Shown: positions 27,192 to 34,970 of the stretch, piece by piece | Layout of the letters: each line of letters begins with the position of its first letter | Numbering within the stretch: the first letter of the stretch is position 1 | Assembly: GCA_903839035.1 (NCBI GenBank) | Contig: CAIMAQ010000002.1 | Span: 109,674 to 173,673, forward strand | Origin: an uncultured Opitutia bacterium | GTDB taxonomy: Bacteria; Verrucomicrobiota; Verrucomicrobiia; Opitutales; Opitutaceae | Length of the DNA stretch: 64,000 nt | Direction of reading: 5' to 3' | The notes under the pieces: model-generated | What the model was told of the DNA's origin: nothing | What the model saw: only the letters and a program-made list of their open reading frames with translations | Database searches by the model: none | Translations under genes and position numbers: made by a program

Positions 27192-27671
27192 TTACAGGGC
27201 GTCCGGGCCAAAATACTCGGCGAAATTGCGCGGGGTTTCGTAGAGTCGCACGCAATGCAGCCGGCCGGCGGTGATGAACGGCTCAATCTCGTTCCAGAAC
27301 GCAATCACGAGGTTCTCGGTCGAGGGATTGATGCCGCGGAGGAAGTCCACCTCCTCGTTAAGGTTGTGATGGTCGCACTTGTCCACCACCGCGCGGTGCA
27401 GGATGCGCTTCAGCTCGCCGAGGTCCATGACGTAGCCGGTGTCCGGGTCGGGCTGGCCGCGGAGGGTGACCTCCAGCACGTAATTGTGACCGTGCCAGTG
27501 CGGGTTCGTGCAGAGCCCGTATTTCTCGGTATTCCACTTCTGGCTCTTCGTCGGGTTATGCAGCCGGTGCGCGGAGTTGAAATGCACCTGCCGGGTGATG
27601 GACACGGTGCCGGTGAGGACGCGCGGGGCGCGGTGAGCGGGTGTCTTGCGGCGGCGGGGGGAGGCAGGCAT
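27192..27671 (-). CDS. queD: 6-pyruvoyl/6-carboxy-tetrahydropterin synthase family protein
   Basis: The family acts on dihydroneopterin triphosphate: QueD makes 6-carboxytetrahydropterin for queuosine, PTPS makes 6-pyruvoyl tetrahydropterin. The zinc ligands are H35 (FNSAHRLH) and H60/H62 (HGH), and the catalytic Cys54 is retained. The spacing is C-x5-HGH (CTNPHWHGH), as in eukaryote-type PTPS, rather than the C-x3-HGH of many QueD proteins. The N-terminus (MPASPRRRKTPAHRAPR) is basic and may not all be translated. Adjacent folE2 makes the substrate. Confidence 0.83.
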   Translation of the reverse strand: MPASPRRRKTPAHRAPRVLTGTVSITRQVHFNSAHRLHNPTKSQKWNTEKYGLCTNPHWHGHNYVLEVTLRGQPDPDTGYVMDLGELKRILHRAVVDKCDHHNLNEEVDFLRGINPSTENLVIAFWNEIEPFITAGRLHCVRLYETPRNFAEYFGPDAL

Positions 27672-27738
27672 GGCCGGACAGAGGTACGCATAAATTGCCT
27701 CGGGTCAATGCGCCACGGCGTTTGCCCGCCCCACGGTT

Positions 27739-27782
27739 TGTCATTGCGAGGAATCCCGCTTGCCGGGACGACGCGGCAATCC
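27739..27782. repeat. TGTCATTGCGAGG-type intergenic repeat
   Basis: This 44-base stretch starts TGTCATTGCGAGGAATCC and ends CGACGCGGCAATCC. The inner part holds CCCGCTTGCCGGG, a short inverted repeat. It resembles the TGTCATTGCGAGGAG…GCAATCC repeat that I recall from intergenic regions of many bacteria. It lies in the divergent gap between the PTPS gene and the metallo-hydrolase gene. Confidence 0.5.
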
Positions 27783-27862
27783 ATCGGGGCATCCGCCCGT
27801 TCACCCCGCCACGGCGGAATTACATTGAGGACCTCGCCGGGGCGCGCTTGCTGGCAACCATC

Positions 27863-28666
27863 ATGGCCATGCGGTTTTGCATCCTCGGCAGCGGCAGTTC
27901 GGGCAACAGCGCCCTGCTCCACACCGAGGGCGCGCGCGTGCTCGTCGACGCCGGTTTTTCGGCGCGCAAACTGGCCGCGTTGCTCGCCACGGCGGGCGAG
28001 GAGCTCGGGCGGGTTGACGCTATTTTCCTCACGCATGAGCACGGCGACCATGCCGCGGGCATCGAGGGCCTGAAGAAATTCCCCCATATCCGCGTCTTCG
28101 CCAACGCCGCGACCGCCCGCGCCGTCCAGGCCGGCCTCTCCCATAAGCCCGACTGGCAGATCTTCGAGACCGGCGCGCGCTTCCGCTTCCGCGACTTGGA
28201 GGTCGAGAGCTTCACCGTGCCCCACGACGCCCAGGAGCCGGTCGGCTACCGCTTCAGCAGTGGCGCGGAGGGCGACCTGTTCGCCCCGCGCCGCTCCCTC
28301 GCCTTCCTGACCGACCTCGGCCACGCCCCGCAGCACATCCGCGAACACATCCGCGACTGCGAGGTCATTGTGGTGGAGGCCAACCACTGCCCCGAGTTGC
28401 TCAAGGCCGACCTGAAGCGCCCGTGGGCCACCAAGCAGCGCATCAGCGGCCGGCACGGCCATCTTTCCAACGAAGGCGCCCGCGAGCTGCTCGCCGCCGT
28501 CGCCAGCCCGCGCTGGCGGCGCGTCTACCTCACGCACCTTTCCCGCGACTGCAATTCCCCCGCCGCCGTCGAGCACGCCCTCGCGGGGGTGCGCGCCGCG
28601 CTGCAGGCGTGCCAGTTCGCCGTCGTCGGCGCCGGCGAGGGCACGCCGTTTTACGAGTTCGAGTGA
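27863..28666 (+). CDS. MBL-fold metallo-hydrolase, WalJ/YycJ type
   Basis: This 267-residue metallo-beta-lactamase-fold protein has the motif THEHGDH (H58, H60, D62, H63), a later LTDLGH and an SGRHGHLSNE-like stretch, with the start FCILGSGSSGNSALL. This start and layout match the YycJ/WalJ group, which includes DNA exonucleases that help replication and repair. ATG 27863 or 27869 may be the start. The stop codon overlaps the 3' end of the convergent MFS gene by 16 bases. Confidence 0.83.
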   Translation: MAMRFCILGSGSSGNSALLHTEGARVLVDAGFSARKLAALLATAGEELGRVDAIFLTHEHGDHAAGIEGLKKFPHIRVFANAATARAVQAGLSHKPDWQIFETGARFRFRDLEVESFTVPHDAQEPVGYRFSSGAEGDLFAPRRSLAFLTDLGHAPQHIREHIRDCEVIVVEANHCPELLKADLKRPWATKQRISGRHGHLSNEGARELLAAVASPRWRRVYLTHLSRDCNSPAAVEHALAGVRAALQACQFAVVGAGEGTPFYEFE

Positions 28667-30147
28667 CCGGCCGGCGCCTGCTTCGTCTCGTGCTCGCTGA
28701 TGTATTTGCGGGTCGCGGCCGGCAGCTCGTTCCAAATCCGGTACGCGATGATGCCGCCCGCCAGAGCGAAGGGCATCAGGAAGATCGGCCACCACTGCCA
28801 GTTGTGACCCTGCCAGCTGGTGCCGGTGAGAAAACCGACGCACACGGACTGCACGCTGCTGCCGAGATAGACACAGCCGTCGATCAGGCCGGAGCAGGTC
28901 GCCGTCGCCTTGCGCCCGCCAAAATCCGCCGCCGCCGTGCCCGACATCAGCGAGTGCACACCCGTCACCGCGGCGACGATCAGGAGCGCAGCGATGCCGA
29001 CCAGGTACGGAAACTTGAACAGGTTCATCGCCATGACCGCCGCCATCATGAGCATGAACATCGAGAAGATCGCCGCCGGCGGCCCGCGCCGGGACTGGAA
29101 AAACTTGTCTGAGACCAGCCCGCCCGCGAAGCCGCCGACGATGCCGAACAGGCACAGCAGCAGGCCCCAGTGGGCAATGATGCCCTCCGCCCCTAGCTGG
29201 GGCACCTGCTTCGCAAAGATCGTGTACCACTGCATGATGCCATTGCGCAGCACCCCGGCGGTCAGTTCCACGCCGCCAAGCAGCAGCATGAGCGGGCTGA
29301 GGAAAACCTTCTTCAGCAAATCCATCGTCGTGTACGTCTCATGCATGTGGCCCGACGACGCGTCGTGCGTGTCGAGGTGGGGAAAGCCCGCGTCCTCCGG
29401 CGTCTCCTTGATCAGCCACAGGTCCAGCACCAGCCAGACCAGGAGAATGGCCGCGGGGACAAAAAACACCGCCCACGTCGCGTCATGCGTCGCGCCCGAT
29501 GGCACGAAGATCCACCGCAGCAGCGTGGACACCGGGTTATCCGCGCCCGCCGCCACCTTGGTCAGGTTCACGATCGACTGGCCCCACTCGAAGGCGAAAT
29601 ACACGCCGAACGAGATCAGCGTGCCGAAGATGGCGCCGAACACGCCGCGCTCCCGCACGTGGAACCAATTCGCCTTCACCTTGATGATCGAGACCGCGCC
29701 GTAGCTCTGGAAGTACATGTTCAGCGAGTAGATCACCACAAACGGCCAGAACAGCGGGATCGACGTGCGCCCCGTCAGCACCAGCCACGTGATCACGCCG
29801 AGCGCGATGTTGGCCAGTGACGCGCCGAGCGCCGCGATGATGATGCCCTTCTTGCCGCCAATCCGGTCCACCAGCGGCCCGTTCACGAGGAAGGAAAACG
29901 CATAGACGCCGGTGCCCGCCGCGAAAATCAGCCCGAAATCCTCGTTCGACATCAGCGTGCCGAAAGCGTTTTTCGCCACCGTCAGGTTGTACCGCCCCAT
30001 GTAGAGGAACGAGTACGTCATCCCCAGCGGGAACCAGTTGATGAAGCGCCGGCTCAGGAACCACGGCCCGTGCTTGAGGGGGTTGTTGTAGAAATAAACC
30101 CCGATGACGGTGATGAGGCAGATGGCGACAATTCCGAGGGACGACAT
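28651..30147 (-). CDS. MFS transporter, organophosphate:phosphate antiporter-like
   Basis: From ATG 30147 this 498-residue protein has about 12 membrane helices and the OPA-family style (GMTYSFLYMGRYNLTVAKNAFG near the start and KFFQSRRGPPA in the middle). Family members (GlpT, UhpT, PgtP) exchange phosphate esters for phosphate, but no substrate can be assigned. It is longer than GlpT (about 450). An in-frame extension to 30285 lies upstream of the ATG and is not supported. The pyruvate kinase gene is divergent. Confidence 0.83.
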   Translation of the reverse strand: MSSLGIVAICLITVIGVYFYNNPLKHGPWFLSRRFINWFPLGMTYSFLYMGRYNLTVAKNAFGTLMSNEDFGLIFAAGTGVYAFSFLVNGPLVDRIGGKKGIIIAALGASLANIALGVITWLVLTGRTSIPLFWPFVVIYSLNMYFQSYGAVSIIKVKANWFHVRERGVFGAIFGTLISFGVYFAFEWGQSIVNLTKVAAGADNPVSTLLRWIFVPSGATHDATWAVFFVPAAILLVWLVLDLWLIKETPEDAGFPHLDTHDASSGHMHETYTTMDLLKKVFLSPLMLLLGGVELTAGVLRNGIMQWYTIFAKQVPQLGAEGIIAHWGLLLCLFGIVGGFAGGLVSDKFFQSRRGPPAAIFSMFMLMMAAVMAMNLFKFPYLVGIAALLIVAAVTGVHSLMSGTAAADFGGRKATATCSGLIDGCVYLGSSVQSVCVGFLTGTSWQGHNWQWWPIFLMPFALAGGIIAYRIWNELPAATRKYISEHETKQAPAGHSNS

Positions 30148-30323
30148 GGCGGGAAGCGTGGAGGAGGCGGGCGGAGCAAAGGCGAGGCCGCGTCCAACGT
30201 CCAGCCGAACTCCCCCGAATGCACGGAAAATCCGCCGCGCCGCGCCAACAATCCCCGTGACTTTCCCGCGACACCCCGCGGGCACGCTTGCACGGCTGGC
30301 ACGTTTCCCGCAGCATCCCGCGC

Positions 30324-31754
30324 ATGAGTGCCGTCGTTCCGTTCCGCCGTACGAAGATCATCTTCACCCTGGGTCCCGCCACCGAGAGCGAGGAAATGCT
30401 CGAGAAAATGATCCGCGCCGGCGCCGACGTGGTCCGCCTCAACATGGCCCACGCCAAGCACGACTGGACCCGCGAGGTCATCCGCCGCGTCCGCACCGTC
30501 AGCGCCCGCGTCGGCCGCGAGGTGGCCATCATGATGGACATCAAGGGCCCCGAGATCCGCACCGGCGATCTCGCCACGCCCCTCGAGCTCAAGGCCGGCG
30601 AAATCTTCGACTTCACCGTGCGGCCCGGCACCCGCGACTCGGCCGAGGAGATCCGCTCGGTGGACGTCAACTACCAGAACCTCGTCAACGACATCTCCGT
30701 CGGGAGCATCGTGCTTGTGGACAACGGCCTGCTGCGCCTTGAGGTGCTCGAGAAGAGCGACGCCCACATCCGCTGCCGCGTCCTCATCGCCGGCCAGCTC
30801 AGCTCGCGCCGCCACATCAATCTCCCCGGGGTGAAGGTCAACCTGCCCGCCTTCACCGAGAAGGACCGCGCTGACACCCTCGTCGGGCTCGCCGAGGGCA
30901 TTGATTTCGTCGCGCTCTCCTTCGTCCGCGAGGCGAAGGATGTGCTGCAGCTGCGCGAATTCCTCACCGCGCAGAAATCCACCGTCCGCATCATCGCCAA
31001 GATCGAGGACCAGTCCGCCATCGCCAACCTCGACGAAATCGTCGCCGCCTGCGACGCCCTCATGGTCGCCCGCGGCGACCTGGGCATCGAGTGCCCGTTC
31101 GAGGAACTGCCCGTCATCCAGCGCCGCGCCGTCCGCGCCTGCCTCGCGCAGGGCCGGCCCGTCATCGTCGCCACGCACATGCTCGAGTCCATGATCACCC
31201 AGCCCGTGCCCACGCGCGCGGAGATCACGGACGTCGCCAACGCCGTCTACGAATACGCCGACTGCGTCATGCTCTCCGGCGAGACGACCGTCGGCAAATA
31301 CCCGGTCGAATGCGTGCAGATGCTGGACAAGATCGCCCGCCGGATTGAAGCCGAAGCCGACCTCGCCGACCGCGAACCCGCGAACTTCACCGGCGACCGC
31401 ATGAAGGTGCTGCATTCCGCCGTCGTGCTCGCGAACGAGATCCCGCACTCCAAGATCATCACCTTCACCCGCCACGGTTTCATGGCCAACGGCCTCGCCG
31501 CCCTGCGGCCGGTGCATGCGCCCATCCTGGCCATCACGCCGGCCCTCGGGTTGCTGCGCCAGCTCCGCCTGCTGCGCGCGGTCGAGCCCTACCTGATGCC
31601 ACTGGCCGCCGAACCCGATGCCACGATCGAAAACGCCCTCGCCCTGCTCCGCCGCGCCGGCCGCATCGCGCCGGGCGACAAGCTCATCCTCGCGTCCGAC
31701 ATCCTCTCGCTCGACCGCTTGGTGGACAGCGTGCAGCTGCGGACGGTGACATGA
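30324..31754 (+). CDS. pyk: Pyruvate kinase
   Basis: Pyruvate kinase makes ATP and pyruvate from PEP and ADP in glycolysis. This 476-residue protein has the substrate-site segments TKIIFTLGPA, RLNMAHA (where most have RLNFSHG), MDIKGPEIRTG, IIAKIEDQSAI with the catalytic Lys, ARGDLGIECP, and ATHMLESMI with TRAEITDVANAV. The C-terminal domain is short, about 120 residues. The gene starts 176 bases from the divergent OPA transporter and is followed 34 bases later by a URO-D-like gene on the same strand. Confidence 0.93.
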   Translation: MSAVVPFRRTKIIFTLGPATESEEMLEKMIRAGADVVRLNMAHAKHDWTREVIRRVRTVSARVGREVAIMMDIKGPEIRTGDLATPLELKAGEIFDFTVRPGTRDSAEEIRSVDVNYQNLVNDISVGSIVLVDNGLLRLEVLEKSDAHIRCRVLIAGQLSSRRHINLPGVKVNLPAFTEKDRADTLVGLAEGIDFVALSFVREAKDVLQLREFLTAQKSTVRIIAKIEDQSAIANLDEIVAACDALMVARGDLGIECPFEELPVIQRRAVRACLAQGRPVIVATHMLESMITQPVPTRAEITDVANAVYEYADCVMLSGETTVGKYPVECVQMLDKIARRIEAEADLADREPANFTGDRMKVLHSAVVLANEIPHSKIITFTRHGFMANGLAALRPVHAPILAITPALGLLRQLRLLRAVEPYLMPLAAEPDATIENALALLRRAGRIAPGDKLILASDILSLDRLVDSVQLRTVT

Positions 31755-31788
31755 GGACTCCCGCGCAAATTTTCCCGCCCTGGCCCGC

Positions 31789-32712
31789 ATGACCGGCAAG
31801 GAACGATTCCTGAAAACACTGCGGTTCGAGACGCCGGACCGGCCGCCGCATTTCGAGGCCATGTTTGAGCTGGAACGGGAGGCGTTCGGGCTGCAGTTCC
31901 CCGACCGGAACGACTGGGCCACCGACCGGGACCGCAAGATCGGAACCTGCATCGAGATCTACCAGCGCATCGTGGAGCGCTACCAGTGGGACGCCCTGGC
32001 CGTGTACTGGCCGTGGGGCGATCCCGCCGGCGTGCGCGCCGCCCAGCGCGCGTTCGGCGGGCAAATCGCCATCGGCGGCATGGTGGGCGGAGGGTTGTGG
32101 TGCATTGACCAGATTGATGACTGGGAACAGTTCGCCACCGATCTGGCGGAACGCCGCGACTTGATCCACGCCGAGGCCGAGCGCCGCTGCCAAGACGCGT
32201 GCGGGCGGATTGACCGGCTGGTGGAGGCCGGGGCGGACTTCATCTATCTGCCGCACGACGTGGCCTTCAACGGCGGCACCTTCTGCTCCCCGGAGGATTT
32301 CCGGGAGATCGTTACCCCGTACCTCGCCCGGCTCGTCGCACGTGTGAAGCAGCGCGGCGCCCTCGCGTTTTTTCACAGCGACGGCAACCTCATGTCCGTG
32401 CTTGACCAGATCCTGGACTGCGCGCCGCACGCACTCCAGTCGCTCGATCCGATGGCCGGCATGGACCTGGCCGTGGTTAAACAGCGCACCTACGGCAAAA
32501 TGGCGCTGATGGGCAACGTGCAGTGCAACCTGCTGCAGGATGGCCCGCGGGAGGCAATCCGCCGGTCGGCCCGGTATTGCCTCGAGCACGGCAGCCCGGG
32601 TGGCGGCTATATTTTCTCCACCTCCAATACGATTTTTCCCGGCATGCCGCTCGCCCACTACGAGTACATGCTGGAGGTTTTCCACGAATTTTGCCGCGAA
32701 GGGCCACGATGA
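31789..32712 (+). CDS. Uroporphyrinogen decarboxylase-family protein (no zinc Cys)
   Basis: This 307-residue TIM-barrel protein has the URO-D-superfamily start (TGKERFLKTLRFETPDRPPHFE). It is not a clear HemE. The substrate-side segment reads AFFHSDGNLMSVLD, where methyltransferase-type members have H-x-C-G, and the C-terminal part (FSTSNTIFPGMPLAHYEYM) lacks the zinc cysteine. The function may be a cobalamin- or other C1-linked activity or decarboxylation. It follows pyk by 34 bases on the same strand. Confidence 0.75.
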   Translation: MTGKERFLKTLRFETPDRPPHFEAMFELEREAFGLQFPDRNDWATDRDRKIGTCIEIYQRIVERYQWDALAVYWPWGDPAGVRAAQRAFGGQIAIGGMVGGGLWCIDQIDDWEQFATDLAERRDLIHAEAERRCQDACGRIDRLVEAGADFIYLPHDVAFNGGTFCSPEDFREIVTPYLARLVARVKQRGALAFFHSDGNLMSVLDQILDCAPHALQSLDPMAGMDLAVVKQRTYGKMALMGNVQCNLLQDGPREAIRRSARYCLEHGSPGGGYIFSTSNTIFPGMPLAHYEYMLEVFHEFCREGPR

Positions 32713-32780
32713 GTGCCGGCTGGCTGATGCCGCGCAAATGGCTTGAACCGGGTCCGGGAGTACGTTTGTTCGCCAGCGAC

Positions 32781-33176
32781 ATGCGCCGCCAACTCTCGCT
32801 CCTCCTGACGCTGACCGCGTGGCTCTTCGCCACGGGCAGCCACTGGGACCTGGTGCAGACCTTCGGTTGGGGCCGCATGATCGTGACCTACACGCAGTCC
32901 ATGCCGCTGGTGCGCGCCGTGGAAAAAACCCTCGCCGGCGACACCCTCTGCGGCGTGTGCGTGGTCGTCCAGGACGCGAAACAACAGCAAGACGCCGCCG
33001 GCGCCAAAGCCCCCGGCACCAAGGCGCCGGAGAAAATCGTTTTTGTGAGCACGCCCGGCGTGCTCGTCTACACCTCGCCTGCGCCGTTGTGCGCCGGCCT
33101 GGTCCCCGCGGTGTCCGCGCTCCTGAGCGCCGATCGCACCGCCCCGCCGCTCCCGCCCCCGCGGACGCTGGCCTGA
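32781..33176 (+). CDS. Small exported protein of the metal island
   Basis: No family is recognised. The 131 residues from ATG 32781 start with a hydrophobic stretch (RRQLSLLLTLTAWLFATGS) that can act as a signal peptide or membrane anchor. A CGVCVVV cysteine pair and an Ala/Pro-rich C-terminus with another cysteine (LCAGLVP) follow. A copper- or redox-related role is inferred only from its place before the outer-membrane, CusB and CusA genes. Confidence 0.55.
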   Translation: MRRQLSLLLTLTAWLFATGSHWDLVQTFGWGRMIVTYTQSMPLVRAVEKTLAGDTLCGVCVVVQDAKQQQDAAGAKAPGTKAPEKIVFVSTPGVLVYTSPAPLCAGLVPAVSALLSADRTAPPLPPPRTLA

Positions 33177-33325
33177 GTTTTCCCCGCGCCTTTGTGCGCA
33201 TCGCGTTCCTGCCCGCGCAGGCAGGACGCGCTGACCCCACGTTCTCGTGGCGGTCCCCACCCTATCGGGGCCCCGGCCCCGTTGTACCCGGTCGCAGTAC
33301 GTTTTCATCCCAACCCAATTTTTCC

Positions 33326-34294
33326 ATGTCACCCGCTTTCCCTTTCCGTCCTTTTCTCCTGCTCTCCTTCACCGCCTTCCTGCTGGCCGCGCCCGCCACT
33401 TCCGCCTGCTCCACCTGCGGCTGTTCCCTCAGTTCCGACTGGGCCGCCCAGGGCTTCACCATGCGGCCCGGCTTCGAGGCCGGACTCCGCTATGAGTACT
33501 TTGACCAGACCGATCTTCGCTCCGGCACCAGCAGTGTGAACCGGGCGGGACTGACATTTCCCGCGGCCGAGGAAATCCAGCAGCGCACGCGCAACCGCAA
33601 CACTTGGCTCGACCTGAATTATGGGCTCAACACCTCGTGGGCCATCGCCACGTCCTTCCCCTACCACGACCGTTTTCACACCACGATAGCCGAAGGTGAC
33701 TCGGAAATTTCTTCATCACAGGCCAGTGGGCTCGGGGATGTCCGGATACTGGCACGCTACCAACGGCCACACTCCCGCCGGAGCTTCAGTATCCAGTTCG
33801 GCTTCAAGCTGCCCACGGGCCGCTTCGACCAAAACTTTGCCGACGGCCCGCAGGCCGGCGAGAAGCTGGATCGGGGGCTACAGCTCGGCACCGGCACCAC
33901 CGACCTGCTGGCCGGGGTCTCCTGGTTCGGCCGCCCGTCGGTCAATCTCGGCTGTTTCACCTCCGTCATGGTCGACCAGCCCCTCGCCGCCCGCGCCGGG
34001 TTTCTGCCGTCGGCCACCATCACCCTCAGCAGTGGCGTCCGCTGGTTGAACTCCTCCCGCCTGACCCCGCAGCTCCAGCTGAACCTCAAGGCCGAGGGCC
34101 GCGAACACGGCTCCGAGGCCGACGTGGCCAATAGCGGCGGCACCCTCGCCTACCTGAGTCCCGGGGTCACCATGGAACTCACCGGCCGTAGTAGCGCCTT
34201 CGTTTTTGTACAGCTGCCTGTCTACCAGCGCGTCAATGGCCTGCAGCTCGAGCCACGCTGGTTATTTTCCACCGGCTGCCGCATCCAACTCTAA
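33326..34294 (+). CDS. Outer-membrane beta-barrel-like protein
   Basis: From ATG 33326 the 322-residue protein has a signal peptide (FLLLSFTAFLLAAPATS), then a Cys-rich mature start (ACSTCGCSLSSDWA). The rest is amphipathic beta-strand-rich with Tyr/Phe/Trp turns (LRYEYFDQTDLRS, TSWAIATSFPYHDRF, FSIQFGFKLPTGRFDQNF). This resembles MetA-pathway/porin-like transporters often found next to Cus/Czc genes. The CSTCGC motif may bind Cu. It is likely to help metal traffic across the outer membrane, but no TolC-like OMF was found here. Confidence 0.65.
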   Translation: MSPAFPFRPFLLLSFTAFLLAAPATSACSTCGCSLSSDWAAQGFTMRPGFEAGLRYEYFDQTDLRSGTSSVNRAGLTFPAAEEIQQRTRNRNTWLDLNYGLNTSWAIATSFPYHDRFHTTIAEGDSEISSSQASGLGDVRILARYQRPHSRRSFSIQFGFKLPTGRFDQNFADGPQAGEKLDRGLQLGTGTTDLLAGVSWFGRPSVNLGCFTSVMVDQPLAARAGFLPSATITLSSGVRWLNSSRLTPQLQLNLKAEGREHGSEADVANSGGTLAYLSPGVTMELTGRSSAFVFVQLPVYQRVNGLQLEPRWLFSTGCRIQL

Positions 34295-34297
34295 GCC

Positions 34298-34414
34298 ATG
34301 AATAAAACCCTGACCCGACTGATACTCGGCGAGGGGCTTAAAGGCACGCTCGCGGCGCGAAAGCACCGACCCCGGAGCGCCCGGGCAATTCCGGCACGGT
34401 TTTTCACAAATTAG
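34298..34414 (+). CDS. Very small ORF, doubtful
   Basis: A 38-codon ORF (MNKTLTRLILGEGLKGTL…) starts 4 bases after the outer-membrane gene's stop and ends where the 34414 hairpin begins. Codon 2 onward (AATAAAACC) is AT-rich, unlike its neighbours. It could be a small basic peptide or chance. No Shine-Dalgarno or family is seen. Confidence 0.2.
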   Translation: MNKTLTRLILGEGLKGTLAARKHRPRSARAIPARFFTN

Positions 34415-34453
34415 GCTCAGGAAATCCATTTGCCTGCCGGACGCTCCTGAGCC
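34414..34453 (+). promoter_or_regulatory. Perfect 9-bp hairpin upstream of the Cys-rich gene
   Basis: GGCTCAGGA (34414-34422) and TCCTGAGCC (34445-34453) pair perfectly across 22 bases, and the ATG of the Cys-rich gene lies 17 bases downstream. The site can fold in the 5' leader or be bound as an inverted repeat. It has no T-run. Which of these it does is open. Confidence 0.4.
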
Positions 34454-34469
34454 ATCCTGACTGCGTCCA

Positions 34470-34829
34470 ATGAAACGCTTGGTCTGGATCTTCCTCGCTG
34501 TTTTCTGCACCGCGCTTGCGCAGGTGCCGCCGGTGACGCTGTCCCCGACCCACCGGAAATGCTGCTGCTGTGGCGGCGATGGTTCCTGCGGCATGCCCGA
34601 CTGCCTGCCCCCGGTTCCGGCCCGGTCCCTGCCCACGGCCAGCCAGCCGGCCAGTGTCATTGTGACCGAGGCCCGCCACGTGGCCGAACCCGTCCGCCGG
34701 ATCGGTGAAAAATTCTTTGCGGTGTTTGTGGAAGCGGCGGCCGACCCGGCCGCGTCGCGTGCGCCCGAGCGGGTGACGCCTGCTGCGAGTGTGCCGCTGT
34801 TTGCGGCGCATTGCAGTTACCTGATCTGA
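34470..34829 (+). CDS. Small exported Cys-cluster protein
   Basis: This 119-residue protein has a signal-peptide-like start (MKRLVWIFLAVFCTALAQ) followed by a compact Cys cluster: CCCCGGDGSCGMPDC (about residues 31-45), six cysteines and one Met in 15 residues. No known family is recognised. Such a cluster is well suited to bind Cu(I) or Zn(II) in the periplasm. The remainder is ordinary with a terminal CSYLI. It lies between the outer-membrane protein and the CusB-type adaptor, which suggests a metal-binding, sensing or delivery role. Confidence 0.6.
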   Translation: MKRLVWIFLAVFCTALAQVPPVTLSPTHRKCCCCGGDGSCGMPDCLPPVPARSLPTASQPASVIVTEARHVAEPVRRIGEKFFAVFVEAAADPAASRAPERVTPAASVPLFAAHCSYLI

Positions 34830-34970
34830 GTCCCCGGCCCGCGGTGTCTCCACGCATCGGGCCCGGTTCTACCCGGACCAGTCGCGCGGACCCGCCCAAG
34901 TCATTTCCGCGGGCGCTGCGGCGCGCGCGTTTGATTCCTCCGCCCGTGTCCCTGCCATTCCCGCTCAGCC

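Noticed and set aside
30054..31952. 632-codon minus-strand ORF opposite pyruvate kinase
   Set aside because: Same shadow effect as above, no domain, and it overlaps a strongly supported gene.
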